DNA from: Pleodorina starrii
Lineage: Eukaryota; Chlorophyta; Chlorophyceae; Chlamydomonadales; Volvocaceae
Assembly: GCA_030267565.1 (NCBI GenBank)
Contig: BRXU01000029.1
Coordinates: 789,001 to 853,000 of the forward strand
DNA: 64,000 bases
Direction: 5' to 3'
Below are positions 22,201 to 30,327 of this stretch, in pieces. A model generated the notes under the pieces. The model was not told where the DNA came from and searched no databases. It worked only from the letters and a program-made list of their open reading frames with translations. The stretch's first letter is position 1. Each line of letters opens with the position of its first letter. A program made the translations under genes and the position numbers.

Positions 22201-24727
22201 CTGTGGTACAGGTACCAAGACGCGCAGCAGAACCGCCCGGAAGACCATGCCCGACTCGCCGCCAGGGGCGGCTTTGCGGAAGACGTCGCACGCCTCCTCC
22301 TGCGGTACCGGAACGGCGGGGGCACCAAACTGCAACCCGTCAAAGCGGCAAACGAGCGCCGGCTGCCCGAAGCACTTATGAAGCGCCTCACGACCGCGCT
22401 CGGCGCCACAACCGAACGCTTTGCATCCCCCCTCAATGTAGCCGACTGCGTAGATACATACTATTCACGCTTTTCAGAGGACCAGCTCTTTGGGGCGAAC
22501 CACGATGCATATACGCAGCCATTCACAGGCCTCTCCATCGCCCACCCCGAGCCTACGCCGGAGGAGGGGCATCACGCCCTAAGATGGGCCTTGGGATGGG
22601 CCGAGACAGTACGGTCTGAGAGCACACCCACCGCCACCCTCCTCCTGCTGCCCACGGCTCGACCGGCGCCATATACCCGTTACCTCACCCACCCGCTGGT
22701 CACTATGATCGGCAGAATCGACGCGTTCACGGGCACAGCCAGTCTGTACAGCGAAACCCTTGAAGATACCCCCCAACCCTACCCGATGGGCCTCACTCTT
22801 CTCTTAGTCAGCAACGCAACTGGTCGAACCCACGCCGAACGCCTCCGTCGGACTCTTGGCATGCCGGCTGCAACCGCCACCCCCATGGAGCCCTCCCACC
22901 CCTGGAACCCGCCCCAGTGGGTGCGGAAACGGGTGCGCAGTATGAGCGACCGGCCACCCGCCGCGGCGGTACTCTCCCGTCCGTGCGACAACCTCACCTC
23001 TGCTGAGCGAAAGGCCGTCTTCCGGACATTCCACGCCAAACAGTCGCTGCGATACGACTCCCAGAACGCAATCTACACGGACGGATCTGTTCAAAAGGTA
23101 AAGGATGGCGACGAGGACCGACAAATACTGGGAGCCGCGGCCGTCGACGCACTCACCAATAAGACGCTCCACATTGATGTAAATGCTGGACATCACGGCT
23201 GCCAAACCATCACGAGATGTGAACTAAGTGCCATCCACCAAGCACTCTACATGCGCAGAGGCACGCCTGAGGACAACACCCACTTATCCATCTGGACGGA
23301 CTCAGCCGCAGCCCTTTACCTTATAAAAAAGATGATCAATAACCCACAGAAACTCCGGCTCAGCAAACATAAGGCCCTGCTTGAGCAGATAGTCACTACT
23401 CTTAAAAAGAGAGCAGCATGCAATTTAACAACTTCCCTACTTAAAGTAAAAGCCCACACTGGCGTGAAATATAACGAAGAAGCAGATAAAGCAGCCGTAC
23501 GGGCCGCGCGAGGCCTTGCAAAGCTCGACCCCGACGCACTGAGCACAACCGAAACATCTGACAATAACCCACGTAACCAATACTGGTGGCTACGGAAGAT
23601 GCATGGGCCTGAGAAGAATGCTGGGCACTTTGCCAACGACCTCAACCGGGGCATCGAAGCCCTAGTGCGTCCGGAAACGCACTCGGGCTACACAAATGAG
23701 ACAGATTACATGAAGTTTGTTGCCAATACCATACCCGACCTGGACATCAACGCCAGCGCACGCACCCTACAGCGCAAGATAGGCCGACACAAGCACGCCA
23801 AACGGTGCTTCGACTACCTGTACGGCCAACTATGGAACGCCAAGCTCGCGAACCGCTTCAGGAAATCATTGGCCCCGGGAGGCCCAGTTGCGTCAGGAAG
23901 CTGCCCCCTGTGCCACAACCCCGACTCCGGGGGGCATATCCTGGGTGGCTGCCGCCACCCACGGATGCGCGCTCTATACATCCTTCGGCACAACCAGGCG
24001 GTTCAAACCATCACCAGTACGCTCGCCCGGGGAATCAACGGGGGCTGCTACACGGTCATGGACGCCTGCCCCGCAGATGACCGGCCGGACTATGTAGCAG
24101 GCACAAGGCTACCGCACTGGCTGCTCCCAAACACCCCGGAGGAAGAACGGCTCAAAATGCGCCCCGATCTACTCCTCATCCCTAGCATCCCTCTCCACGA
24201 GGCACAAGAGATCGGATACATGGGGCCCCCGGACCCTAGTCAACACACCGTGCATATCCTCGAAATAGGATACACGGCCGACACCAACCACAAGCAGAAA
24301 CAACATGACAAAGCCATCCAACACTCCGAGCTAGCCCGGCTCCTCACAAAGGAGGGGTGGAAAGTCTGTTACACAGCACAGGAGGCCATCAGCCTAGGCT
24401 TCGCCGGTACCATCCGAAAAGACTTACGCCCCCTTCTCTGCACCCTAGGGGCGGGCAGTGAAGCGGCCAAAACATGCTGCAACAAACTCCACGATCACGC
24501 TGTTCGGGCGCTCAATAAGATTGTGATCACCCGGCGGCAAATGGAACGCTCCCCGCACGAGACGCAACAGCAGACGGGCACATAACTAACACATACTCGT
24601 TCTCAACCCCCACCGCGGTGGCGGGGGAGGACTGGGACCGGGGAAACCCGTCACCCCACCTCCTCTGCTCCCTTAACCCACGCCTCGGCCTCCGGTCGGG
24701 CGTATTATTATTATTATTATTATTATT
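13234..24727 (+). mobile_element. Full-length Dualen/RandI-type non-LTR retrotransposon
   Basis: The element is 11.5 kb: a 5' UTR of about 156 bp containing three CAGCTGA-type repeats, one uninterrupted 11.2-kb ORF, a 3' UTR of about 142 bp and a terminal (ATT)n tail. The ORF carries both an APE-type and a restriction-like endonuclease, which is the hallmark of the Dualen/RandI group described from Chlamydomonas. It is flanked by 890/897-bp direct repeats. The unbroken ORF and the near-identity of the flanking repeats point to a recent insertion. Confidence 0.9.
13390..24585 (+). CDS. Retrotransposon polyprotein: TM region, Josephin-like protease, APE, RT, RNase H, CCHC, REL endonuclease
   Basis: One ORF of 3,731 residues from the first ATG. 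Order: an unassigned N-terminus; three hydrophobic blocks at about 467-514, 547-596 and 627-662; a Josephin/ataxin-3-like cysteine protease with Cys780 (QMCMIHAINNLLGG), His899 and Asp914; a Pro/Thr-rich basic linker to about 1285; an APE endonuclease with Asn1292 (MNTRG), Glu1319 (LTETKL), Asp1440 (GDWN) and FDH at 1527-1529; a reverse transcriptase with Asp2038 (YIDFTSAF) and FADD at 2144-2147; RNase H with Asp3231, Glu3278, Asp3304, His3356 and Asp3366; a CX2CX7HX4C knuckle at 3505-3521; and a restriction-like endonuclease with RPD (Asp3593) and Glu3625. It should mediate target-primed reverse transcription. All listed catalytic residues are present, so it is probably competent. The role of the membrane segments and protease is unknown. 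Confidence 0.93.
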   Translation: MLCLLMLTVFLLGAEACLLAEVGAREEFWPDYRAGRLIGPLPLGLQTVGDKAELRPVCLEKWLNEQGDALRRVNGRTKLTPAGSWTNVLCCNETHLSRLTATTTEPIQPAHSQVMEERNHGPRRWPPKPARNETDNIKCKWNSPHPLQPRKPIRQKPALAKHTQRAGTLSRATKTASLESTNNEALQNNSAPLRRAATLGERPEWDWNADGSPSPRTYRLCGSSWNVIQHEECSSCQWRKPNLIVRPPWASGSRKPPWSPDKAQPNMCEPRQDSIMPMQWRNPRNARKLREKQYISERTPATTHSRLCETSVSICDAFSTKQRQARMLKPAWEHLYGTQPGQAYKPAENTTHPLPSPHHEALSTMAHFVPPHLVGRCTIGDEYGVVAVQSRALPQNRLEGLKRHGTLSTGAANAIESSALRTNRGTCAASDAQPYGSREPTPHSVRGRERRNLNAVVRTSLWLLRQTGMTLLHWLQFAMMAYIQFHILLYRYMVLAPLAVALALYCARTAALITKHLAHRLLAATRLTMQANRTRRIHAEWTRVAHTILLMPLAFTPTALTLALQPLNDVVHYLISAFLLIWAGRLILVTLALPRGAALLRTVRHAIHTLHVGARQIWNAPGHLAHQLAFLTMLTLICWQLITGDIIALYLAAGILLISRIMQATPPLARLVHGHVCACALAGLLTHVPNTSQGTVAPLATALALLVLDIPEATRRNRQQHEPQYGGPDEITTRHAATPAHTTGTNNAPRRPEDVPWPPPGHPPEQETPTYHERQRAQMCMIHAINNLLGGPYIDPPHVLSYCRTMTTHMQQQGLHAAAAIWKHAHNPITGHFSTIVLNHYLRHNVRIRDASGNTLHGTHIASVNTELPIRKGDPLDTLWAQLPPHAQSWGFIVHLEGHAVAVRRQHTHWFIIDSQSPRPSRLTTNWPLAHGTIYCLQHRRNSAPCQTHVDLRNVTPPEQWTTTLTTNTQNGSAATTTDTTEQHQTGHDDTRTPPEPTPTEALPSPSHEGRATAEHEAPRYTAASPNPTPMEVDDAGSPETEAHMQPTEPGSPEGPPAHTPADPSPMDTDDAELDAEIPQPPPDASDAAGAPRPAQQDVPRPRRATANAPEARHADTGRATRRAPTPEAAAPARTSRKRTRRQVGPAPATHTITYHLLRMQGLPIRQGHNRTAADAPDGGETTETPQHNPPNPAPDPVRLAAHGTTRPTPERDAARPRPRKRPAESSSPPQSRPKPKTGPQQQHMTKYAHPKKPKTDTPAAPAKAPAQTASEPPPAAPGAPPTGYLKLVTMNTRGLQGHREGILRLVDDHKPDVLVLTETKLSAHHRRAIASMKQSMQPYQTYLSNRPHVADRANREAGVLIGVAERFSRQGSATAEPIPTELEGYIGHVRIAPPASSALHIIGVYCPSDSTARQRIYEYGRAASAHAKAKGEHLVMAGDWNAVLKASDRSTGICNSDDRAHRCFSTDSDLRPVDTRRREYTYTQTQLGLDTHLSRIDDVLLAPQTTAAVAKEGNAYEQVYDCGGNFDHRPLCTLLPLAGLRLLPAPAAQPPTDLNPSSWSRIQLPILKESKGKARMEMEATLTGAITHLLDALRPAHETITAASTQMERAAGKDQARTILGHLRNHEAVQATNVTSLSQELGTLMLQCLGILESHCQQKPPRSGRLHARRGIGRRLTRLHDEHKALKRDLTQALHLPGAPPNPTKATQQPPSRHPQEATPVPKATDQTPDPPETGTTRQTQGQGDPWDNLETRDLRTAIRSKGDEIRKVVNETRKLHMRRASRRLQRLLTKKPKQAHRQILEPDDQPRGIAAIRHPEDGHLCTDSEGILDALHTHFALLAKPVSGPRTGKYLPGEAPRNYPWEVAGAPDPLRQGLARWDGAPPSLLPGILDPCNFRTCLGHLARNKAPGPDGLPNELLQTLPDDLQTAIHHLITIMWVKAEIPPHWTQSDTVLIPKKGDPLLIKNKRPIALANTLYKLYTSHITLNIVTYSEQAHIFTEAQEGYLRQRNTERQIQNVLHAIEDAGLTGRDLFLLYIDFTSAFNTIDHDKLLMIMYDLGYPDDLIEVVSNLYSHAATRIRTEHGCTANIAIERGTIQGDTLSPVLFIIYMEPLLRWLHSGGRGYRYGCLRAEENDRHHFSSGAFADDLVILTNAVSDLRLQCSKIERYARWGALKVNVSKCQIQGILHGRARSDKDLSRGPGTQKYQTALERLLKNQIRIDDTPIPYAPPTQPYKYLGVHITPTLDWAEQVAYVRAEVDRRGRGIQSSLATPDQRINMIRTLIHPFVAYSLPTMAYTPQDIASFDAQIAGIAKRSYGLKMGFPTRAILNPTARLGLGVGTVRTLYAVRAAKTLVLSLNDDGRLGAVTRALLHLQSRYMGTVPAHELKRECKFYTTLKQLALVREAGIELTDKGTAYETTMSSLAHLIGSLNPAAEPKALALLFRCVQPLLELGLDLRALRDQNTGTHIITTDQLQLIGGRNVGSRHRIALNQLSLAMNADPSVRARAPRYRGSTSLPPELRLIPDNPGLTGLTDATAGPKPIPYGRITKYLAPKPRDPVEAMQTAHADTAPTPPGVTIADEATQPTPPGGATADPTTRRSTPRCHARQHQPRRLTDRDRLKAYLLRQNLKPVTGIVDTDAIGWNPRHTPLTIQHCEELLRHPHHKGLLTRVGSAERLLQMLLGEEPWPAEVPARYGISITQFLFGDQERVACINAEIRKRVAVDKPTPKKQRTIHPPNQGTHRTYYLVDWERTAVTKGALALYAANGYHPQAVHPHAPPNGTPPQVGLVEVDWAPTQDEGTRLAQQDNWIELLNAFRDRRAQEAGHDPGRAAETRDKHLTEKQQQGRWETECLNTTRGQRLLRQFVEINVQPGNPDKDIYPTGRYTIQIGKHNGPLCGTPWEGDGDIPEGLQTIGLALVYGPQGNCVGQISVCRLRSLWYRYQDAQQNRPEDHARLAARGGFAEDVARLLLRYRNGGGTKLQPVKAANERRLPEALMKRLTTALGATTERFASPLNVADCVDTYYSRFSEDQLFGANHDAYTQPFTGLSIAHPEPTPEEGHHALRWALGWAETVRSESTPTATLLLLPTARPAPYTRYLTHPLVTMIGRIDAFTGTASLYSETLEDTPQPYPMGLTLLLVSNATGRTHAERLRRTLGMPAATATPMEPSHPWNPPQWVRKRVRSMSDRPPAAAVLSRPCDNLTSAERKAVFRTFHAKQSLRYDSQNAIYTDGSVQKVKDGDEDRQILGAAAVDALTNKTLHIDVNAGHHGCQTITRCELSAIHQALYMRRGTPEDNTHLSIWTDSAAALYLIKKMINNPQKLRLSKHKALLEQIVTTLKKRAACNLTTSLLKVKAHTGVKYNEEADKAAVRAARGLAKLDPDALSTTETSDNNPRNQYWWLRKMHGPEKNAGHFANDLNRGIEALVRPETHSGYTNETDYMKFVANTIPDLDINASARTLQRKIGRHKHAKRCFDYLYGQLWNAKLANRFRKSLAPGGPVASGSCPLCHNPDSGGHILGGCRHPRMRALYILRHNQAVQTITSTLARGINGGCYTVMDACPADDRPDYVAGTRLPHWLLPNTPEEERLKMRPDLLLIPSIPLHEAQEIGYMGPPDPSQHTVHILEIGYTADTNHKQKQHDKAIQHSELARLLTKEGWKVCYTAQEAISLGFAGTIRKDLRPLLCTLGAGSEAAKTCCNKLHDHAVRALNKIVITRRQMERSPHETQQQTGT

Positions 24728-25624
24728 CTGTGCACGGGAAGCGTGATGATTCACGCTCAGTGAATCCAGGCGAATCGCGCTTCCGGTGGTTGACCCCCAC
24801 GTCCCCACGCGGATAAACCTACTGGTTTGCCCCATCTGCCGTTTAGACGATCGAACTTTGTACTGGTGTTGCTTGTCGGCCTTTACTTTGCTGCAAACTG
24901 AACTGGATGGGTAATCGTGAGCTTGATGTGGGTTGCAGATTCTCTCCTGGCCCGCCCGCCTCGGTCATTGCTGCGTGTGGCGCGTGTGCATTGGTCACAG
25001 GACTGGCGTGTTCCAATGAAAACTGCTGTCGATGTTGTTTCCACAGTGGGTTGCAGACCCTCGTACGGAGGGTACGTAGAGCCAGCGGGCCAGGTGGCCG
25101 TGCGTTGCAGCGGAAATGACCAGCAGGGCCAAGGTTAGCCCGACCAGTCCGTGACTTCCAAGTCAGGGCTTCTAGAATTCACGCGCGTGACGTGACCGGC
25201 TCGCTCGGCTCAGATGCAGTTTTCGGTTTTGCGCGTGTTGAGCTTGAGTGCAAGTGTCGGTTTAATGAGTGTGAGCTAGGTGTGTGTATGTATGTGTGAG
25301 CTGGGGGGAAGACAATGCAATTTGCGCCTTTCGCGCATCGCGCATAGGATGCCCTGCCTTTGTGTGGAGCGAGCGCTCCCTTGCGTACTGTGTACTGGAC
25401 GTCGGGTGTGCGGTATGGTATTAGCCGTCGAAATGGACCGCCACGTACTTTTACTTGGCTCACTATCACTCGACCTGCAAATCAAGCGCTGTCTGTGTCC
25501 ACCCAAACGGGTAAACGATACTTATTTATGCGTCCTAAGGTAGGGGGAAGCATGTACGTGCAAGCGGTCGGTCGATGCACCGCTGCACGCATGCTCATGG
25601 CTGGTCTGCCCTGCGTTGCATCCT
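24728..25624 (+). repeat. 897-bp direct repeat, right copy
   Basis: This is the partner of 12344-13233. It starts at CTGTGCACGGG directly after the (ATT)n tail and ends at GCATCCT, then continues into TGATGACCC, the same continuation that unit B shows at about 29895. The only difference seen from the left copy is a 7-bp tandem addition near 25333. Confidence 0.9.
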
Positions 25625-26058
25625 GATGACCCTTTTGTCTTTTGCTGAGAACGAACTATTTCAAATTTCGTATTCTGTGATCTTTGATATAAAGAGTTTA
25701 ATTGTGCTTTCATTCTCTTAGCTACTTGATGATAATGAGCTCGCTGTGCTCAGGCCCTCCGGGGGCCGCGTCGCGAGGCGTCGCGTGAGAATTGAATGTT
25801 TTGCCCCCGCCGAGCCGTCGGGTTGCCTTGTCGATTGTATCCGTATCATAAACTGATGGTGATGCATGATGTACCGTATGCCCAGGCACGACGTACGCCG
25901 CCGGTGTGGTGCGTCCCGCCGGCGGGGTCATGTGGCGGAATCCAATCGCTCCGTCGGTTCCACGTGATTGATCAAACCCGCTTTCCTGCTTTGTAATAAC
26001 CAGCAGAGGACCGCTCAACCAGTGTTTGCTGAAACTGCTGTACCCGCCGTGTTGGTCG
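25625..26058 (+). repeat. Tandem duplication unit A, right part
   Basis: This matches 29896-30327 of unit B with small differences, including the GAGCTCGCTG…CAGGCCC segment and the CCGCCGTGTTGGTCGTGGA end, after which the two copies diverge. It confirms that the retrotransposon lies inside unit A. No gene recognised. Confidence 0.8.
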
Positions 26059-26288
26059 TGGAGACGGGGCCTCGGTGCCTCTCAGTGGAGGGAGTACCAT
26101 CGTACTTCCCACGTTGGCACCGGACCCTCCGTCCCTTGAAGCTACGTAGGGCGGAGCTAGCTGGATAAGCAACGCAGCCAAAAATCACGGATCACGGATA
26201 AGCAAGGAAAGCAAAAAGGTGTGCGGTAGTCCAGACAGGAACGAGTGTTTGTGGCACTACGCGTCTTGATGGTATATGCAAAATGCCC

Positions 26289-26690
26289 CTAAAGGACATC
26301 ACGTTTCCACCTACCAGTGCAATCTCGCGCATTGTCTACCGTGAGTCCCTCTATCGCTACGTTCTGGATCACTCCCCAAAACCCCTCCATCTCTCGGAAG
26401 CATCTCACCGCAATCCCTACAGTGTCGAACCCATTGAGCTTCCGGAAGTCTGGAAACCGGGCATCCATGTACGTGCCAGTTCCGTTCGCCAGAAGTGGGT
26501 TGCCCCAGAGCGGTTCCTTAAAGCACCATGGCCCCGGTGCAGTTGCCGACATATCAATCACATACGGAGCTGGAATCCATGCTAGGGCCGTTACGAGCTG
26601 TCGCAGGGCCGGGCAGTTGTCTGTCATTCGCTTCCCCAGTACCGTAATTGGCCCCGTGAGTCGGTTGTCTCCCGGAACCGGTAATAGGCA
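26289..26690 (-). mobile_element. Probable fragment of an L1-type LINE ORF (C-terminal side of RT)
   Basis: A minus-strand frame reads continuously through motifs such as EPLWGNPLL, ARFPDF and GFDTVG followed by a FWG. The 'LW-NPLL … F … G-TV' pattern resembles the region after the reverse-transcriptase core in L1-like elements. No catalytic motif is included and both ends are abrupt, so this is a decayed fragment at most. It fills the spacer between duplication units A and B. Confidence 0.4.
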
Positions 26691-26720
26691 TAGCGGAGTA
26701 AGGCTAGCAACACTACTCTG

Positions 26721-26808
26721 GGCGGGCCCGGGGCCCCGGGGGCCCGGGGCCCGGGGACCCGGGGGCCCGGGGCCCCGGGCCCGGGGCCCCGCCCTTTTTC
26801 CGGCTTCA
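26721..26808. repeat. Palindrome-rich GC-only block (CCCGGGG/GGGCCC)
   Basis: About 85 bp consist almost entirely of overlapping GGGCCC, CCCGGG and CCCCGGGG units, so the sequence is nearly its own reverse complement. It lies about 45 bp upstream of the copy 3 start codon, between the LINE-like fragment and unit B. It should form strong hairpins; it could also be an assembly-sensitive tract. Confidence 0.85.
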
Positions 26809-26853
26809 AGAAAGCCGACACCAACCCCTTGTCGTGTTAGTTCAGTGGGCAAG

Positions 26854-28587
26854 ATGGCATACTGGGGGTACAAGACTTGTACCAACTTTGTCGTCTGGCT
26901 TTTTGTTGCTCTCCTGCTTATGACCGGCGCCATATCGCTCATCCTTGGAGGCATAGACACGGCTCACTGCAACCACTGCTACAGCGAGTTCAACAAAGAT
27001 GGTTCTCCGAAGGACGCGGACATCACGATAGGCTGCGCAGTCTTGGCTTACTCCTTCAAGCTTTACACACCGGAGAAGGCCCTTGAGCCTGATGCGAGGG
27101 GGAACATGTGGGGCTTCTGCATGTATGGCGGAAGAGGAGGGTTGCAAGGATTAGGATTTGGGTTCGGGTACCGGTCAGGCAGAAATTAGGTTTCGGCGGG
27201 CGGGGACAGGATTAGGATACAAAGTCGATGTAAGGTTTAGGATTAGGGCCACGGGTGTAGGATTAGGATTCGCCCCCAGCCGCAGGATTAGGATTGGGAC
27301 CCCGCCCACAGGATTAGGATTGCGACCCAGCGGGCAGGATTCGGATTATTATCCAACATTCAGAGTCAGGATTAAGACATTGGATTTAGATGGAGATTAG
27401 GCACCAACCCGACGGTCTTCGCATACTTCTCCTCCGAAACCAACTGCACGACATTGAGGGACGCTCCAACCTCCACGGCAGTGATGATGAATATCCCCTT
27501 GAGGAATTGTTATACAATACAAGTAGATGAAATGCCAGGCAATGCATGAAAATTTTCATGAGCACAAGTTTAAATTATTGGTTCAATATACGTTTCGCGA
27601 GGCACGTCCTGCTTATCGGGCTGTATAGAAAAGCTTCATAATCCCCTAATAGTTATTGCATTGAAGATCTTTGCTTCGCTGCAAGTGTGGAAAGGGAGCC
27701 ACAGGTGAACCATTGGCTCACCTCTCTCACCTCTCTCAACCAGCTGCAGCTTCTTCGCACAGGAATATGCTTGCTCGCCTTCCATGCACATAGGCGTGTT
27801 ACGTATTATCTTGTGCATATGAATCGGGCTATCGTGCCGTTTGCATTATCACGCGCGGATTAGTTTTGGTTCATTCCCCTCGCGCCCTAAATTTACAACT
27901 TTGGGAGAGCGCAAGGGCTTACAGTACCCTGTTCTTGATTCAAGGTGTTTAAACGCAACACATTACAGTGTCGTAAGGCACGGTCGTGCGATAGTGTTCA
28001 GGATAGTTGACTGCTTTACATAATTCGGGTTTCGTTTCATTTGATGTATCCGCTGTAAGACTGGAATGTGACTTTTCAAGCGTGGTTGCGTTGGGCGTAG
28101 CCTCGATCGCGCCTGCTGTACGGCAGCCAAAGTTAGGGTTACTGAAACGGTCACACGATTACGATTGGAACACAGCTTCACGATACGGATTGCGACACAG
28201 AAGACAGGATTAGGATTTGGACCGGGTACAAGGTTAAGGTTTACGGGACCGGACGCAGGATTAGGATTGGGACCCGGGCCCTAGGATTAGGATTGGGACA
28301 CTGCACGGGGATGTGGATTACAACCCCGCCCCTAGGATTTGGATACGAACCCCACTCTGGGATAGAGAATTGAAAGTGGTACCCCACAGCAAGGATTGAA
28401 GGATTGCTGACCAGTACCCACCCCTTGGATTAGAGGATTGGGACCCCTTTGCAACCCTCCGGCGGAAGCGCGTTTGTAGAACTGGGCGTGGGAGCAAGTA
28501 TGTTCGTTCTTGGCCTAATCCTTATGTCTTACTTCTGCTTCGCAAAGAAAGCCTGAGCCAGTGATTCCTGATGCCCAGGAGTTGTAA
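26854..28587 (+). pseudogene. Two-transmembrane protein, copy 3, disrupted by a transposon
   Basis: The reading frame matches copy 2 from ATG to GFCMYGG (about 27134), is broken by a 1.33-kb insertion, and resumes at 28461 with the second helix (MFVLGLILMSYFCFAKK). A one-base change in an A-run brings a TGA at 28554 instead of the stop corresponding to 28585. Without the insertion the protein would be close to full length, so the transposon is the main lesion. The post-stop donor (GTGAGTAC) is also kept. Confidence 0.8.
27135..28460. mobile_element. Non-autonomous hAT-like DNA transposon with GGATTAG-rich interior
   Basis: An 8-bp duplication (GGCGGAAG) stands at 27127-27134 and 28461-28468. 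Just inside, GGAGGGTTGCAA (27136-27147) is the inverted complement of TTGCAACCCTCC (28449-28460); one extra A lies at the left end. An 8-bp duplication and a GAGGGTTGCAA-like terminus fit the hAT superfamily. The interior has no transposase; both flanks hold degenerate arrays of (A)GGATTAGGATT separated by GC-rich spacers, and the middle is AT-rich. Confidence 0.75.
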
Positions 28588-30327
28588 GGGTGAGTACATA
28601 GAATTGAATCGAAGATAGATAGGGCGCGCGTTCGCTCGTCGTTCCTCTTTGCCTTCCCTCGGCGGCCAAACAGTTCAACACAAGCGAACACATTGCTCAT
28701 AATGAACGCTACTGTTTCTGCGTTTTACTTTGGCACCGTGTTCCCATCGCTCACTCGGTTCAAGCATCTAGCTCCACTGCTTGTATCCTGCACAGTTGGA
28801 AACGACCTGTCCGTTCTTACGTCTCTCTTGCTTCCACATCTACCCGCCCCCCAGTTGCAGACCGCGCAGGCGCTGATACCTTACCAATGCCAGCGGCCGG
28901 CCCAGGCAAACGTGTCTGCCGTCTGCCCGCCTCCTGAGGCGTACGTGGATGCACGACGCGCGCGAGGCGCGCAGCAGTCTTTACCTTCATCTTTGAGGTT
29001 GGAAAGCAGAGCTGTTGTTCTCAACAACGCGTGGCAGGCGGGGGCATCTCCGTACCGCACATACAACGAACCCCAAATCCAGGTGAATCGCGCTTCCGGT
29101 GGTTGACCCCCGGATAAACCTACCGGTTTACCCCATCCATCGGCCGTTAAACGATCGAACTTTCGTACTGGTGTTGTTTGTCGGCTTTGCGGCACACTGG
29201 ATCGTAAACTTGATGTGGGTTGCGGATTCCCTCCTGGCCCGCCTCCGTCATTATTGCTGCGTGTGGCGCATGTGCATTCGTCACAGGCCCTGTGTGTTCC
29301 AATCTGATTGCTGTTGCTTCCAAAGAGGGTTGCAGACTCTCGTACGGAGGGTAGAGCCAGCGGGCCAGGTGGCCGTGCATTGCAGCGGAAACGATCCGGG
29401 CCCGACTAGTCCGTGACTTCCATGTCATGTATGGCTTTTCATCCTCGAGTACAGGTGTGCTTTTTCAACATGTTTTTTGATTTTATACGCGTGACATGAC
29501 CGGCTCGCTCGACTCGGATGCAGCTTACGGTCTTGTGCGCGTTGAGCTTGCGTGCAAGTGTGAGTTTGAGTTCGAGCGAGGGGTAGGTGTGTGTATGTGT
29601 GAGCTGGGGGGAAGGCAACGCAACTTGCGCCTTGCGTGCATCGCGCATAGGATGCCCTGGCATGGTGCTCCCGTGCGTACTGGACGTCGGGTGTGTGGTA
29701 TTAGCCGTCGAAATGGACCGACACGTACTTTTATTTTGCTCGCCATCACTCGACCTGCAAATTAAGCGCTGTGTTCACCCAAACGGGTAAACGATACTTA
29801 TGCGTCCGAAGGTAGGGGCAAGCATGTATGTGCAAGCGGTCGGTCGATGCACCGCTGCACGCATGCTCATGGCTGGTCTGCCCTGCGTTGCATCCTGATG
29901 ACCCTTTTATCTTGCTAAGAACTATTTCCAATTTTCGTATTCTGTGATCTTTGATATAAATAATATAATTGTGCTTTCTCTTAGCTACTTGATGATAATG
30001 AGCTCGCTGGGCTCAGGCCCGCCGGGGCCGCGTCGCGAGGCGTCGCGTGAGAAGTGAATCTCTTGCCCCCGCCGAGCCGTCGGGTTGCCTTGTCGTCAAT
30101 TGTATCCGTATCATAAATGGATGGTGATGCATGATGTACCGTATGCCCAGGCACGACGTACGCCGCCGGTGTGGTGCGTCCCGCCGGCGGGGTCATGTGG
30201 CGGAATCCAATCGCTCCGTCGGTTCCACGTGATTGATCAAACCTGCTTTCCTGCTTTGTAGTAACCAGCAGTGGACCGCTCAACCACTGTTGGCTGAAAC
30301 TGCTGTACCCGCCGTGTTGGTCGTGGA

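Larger units (their letters stand above)
26832..30327 (+). repeat. Tandem duplication unit B
   Basis: This is paralogous to unit A (11415-13233 plus 25625-26058): shared leader, gene copy 3, the 3' flank (28588-29075), the segment equivalent to the 890-bp repeat (about 29080-29895) and the end near 30327. It lacks about 45 bp present at 12341-12385 in unit A and carries a 1.3-kb transposon inside the gene. Confidence 0.85.

Noticed and set aside
12344..25624. The 890-bp flanking repeats as LTRs of an LTR retrotransposon
   Set aside because: They occur once in the paralogous unit B as ordinary flanking sequence, lack TG…CA ends and a primer-binding site, and the ORF encodes LINE-type enzymes with no integrase.
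27140..28440. GGATTAG arrays as interstitial telomere sequence
   Set aside because: Chlamydomonas-type telomeres are TTTTAGGG; the units here are degenerate, separated by spacers, and bounded by a transposon's terminal repeats.
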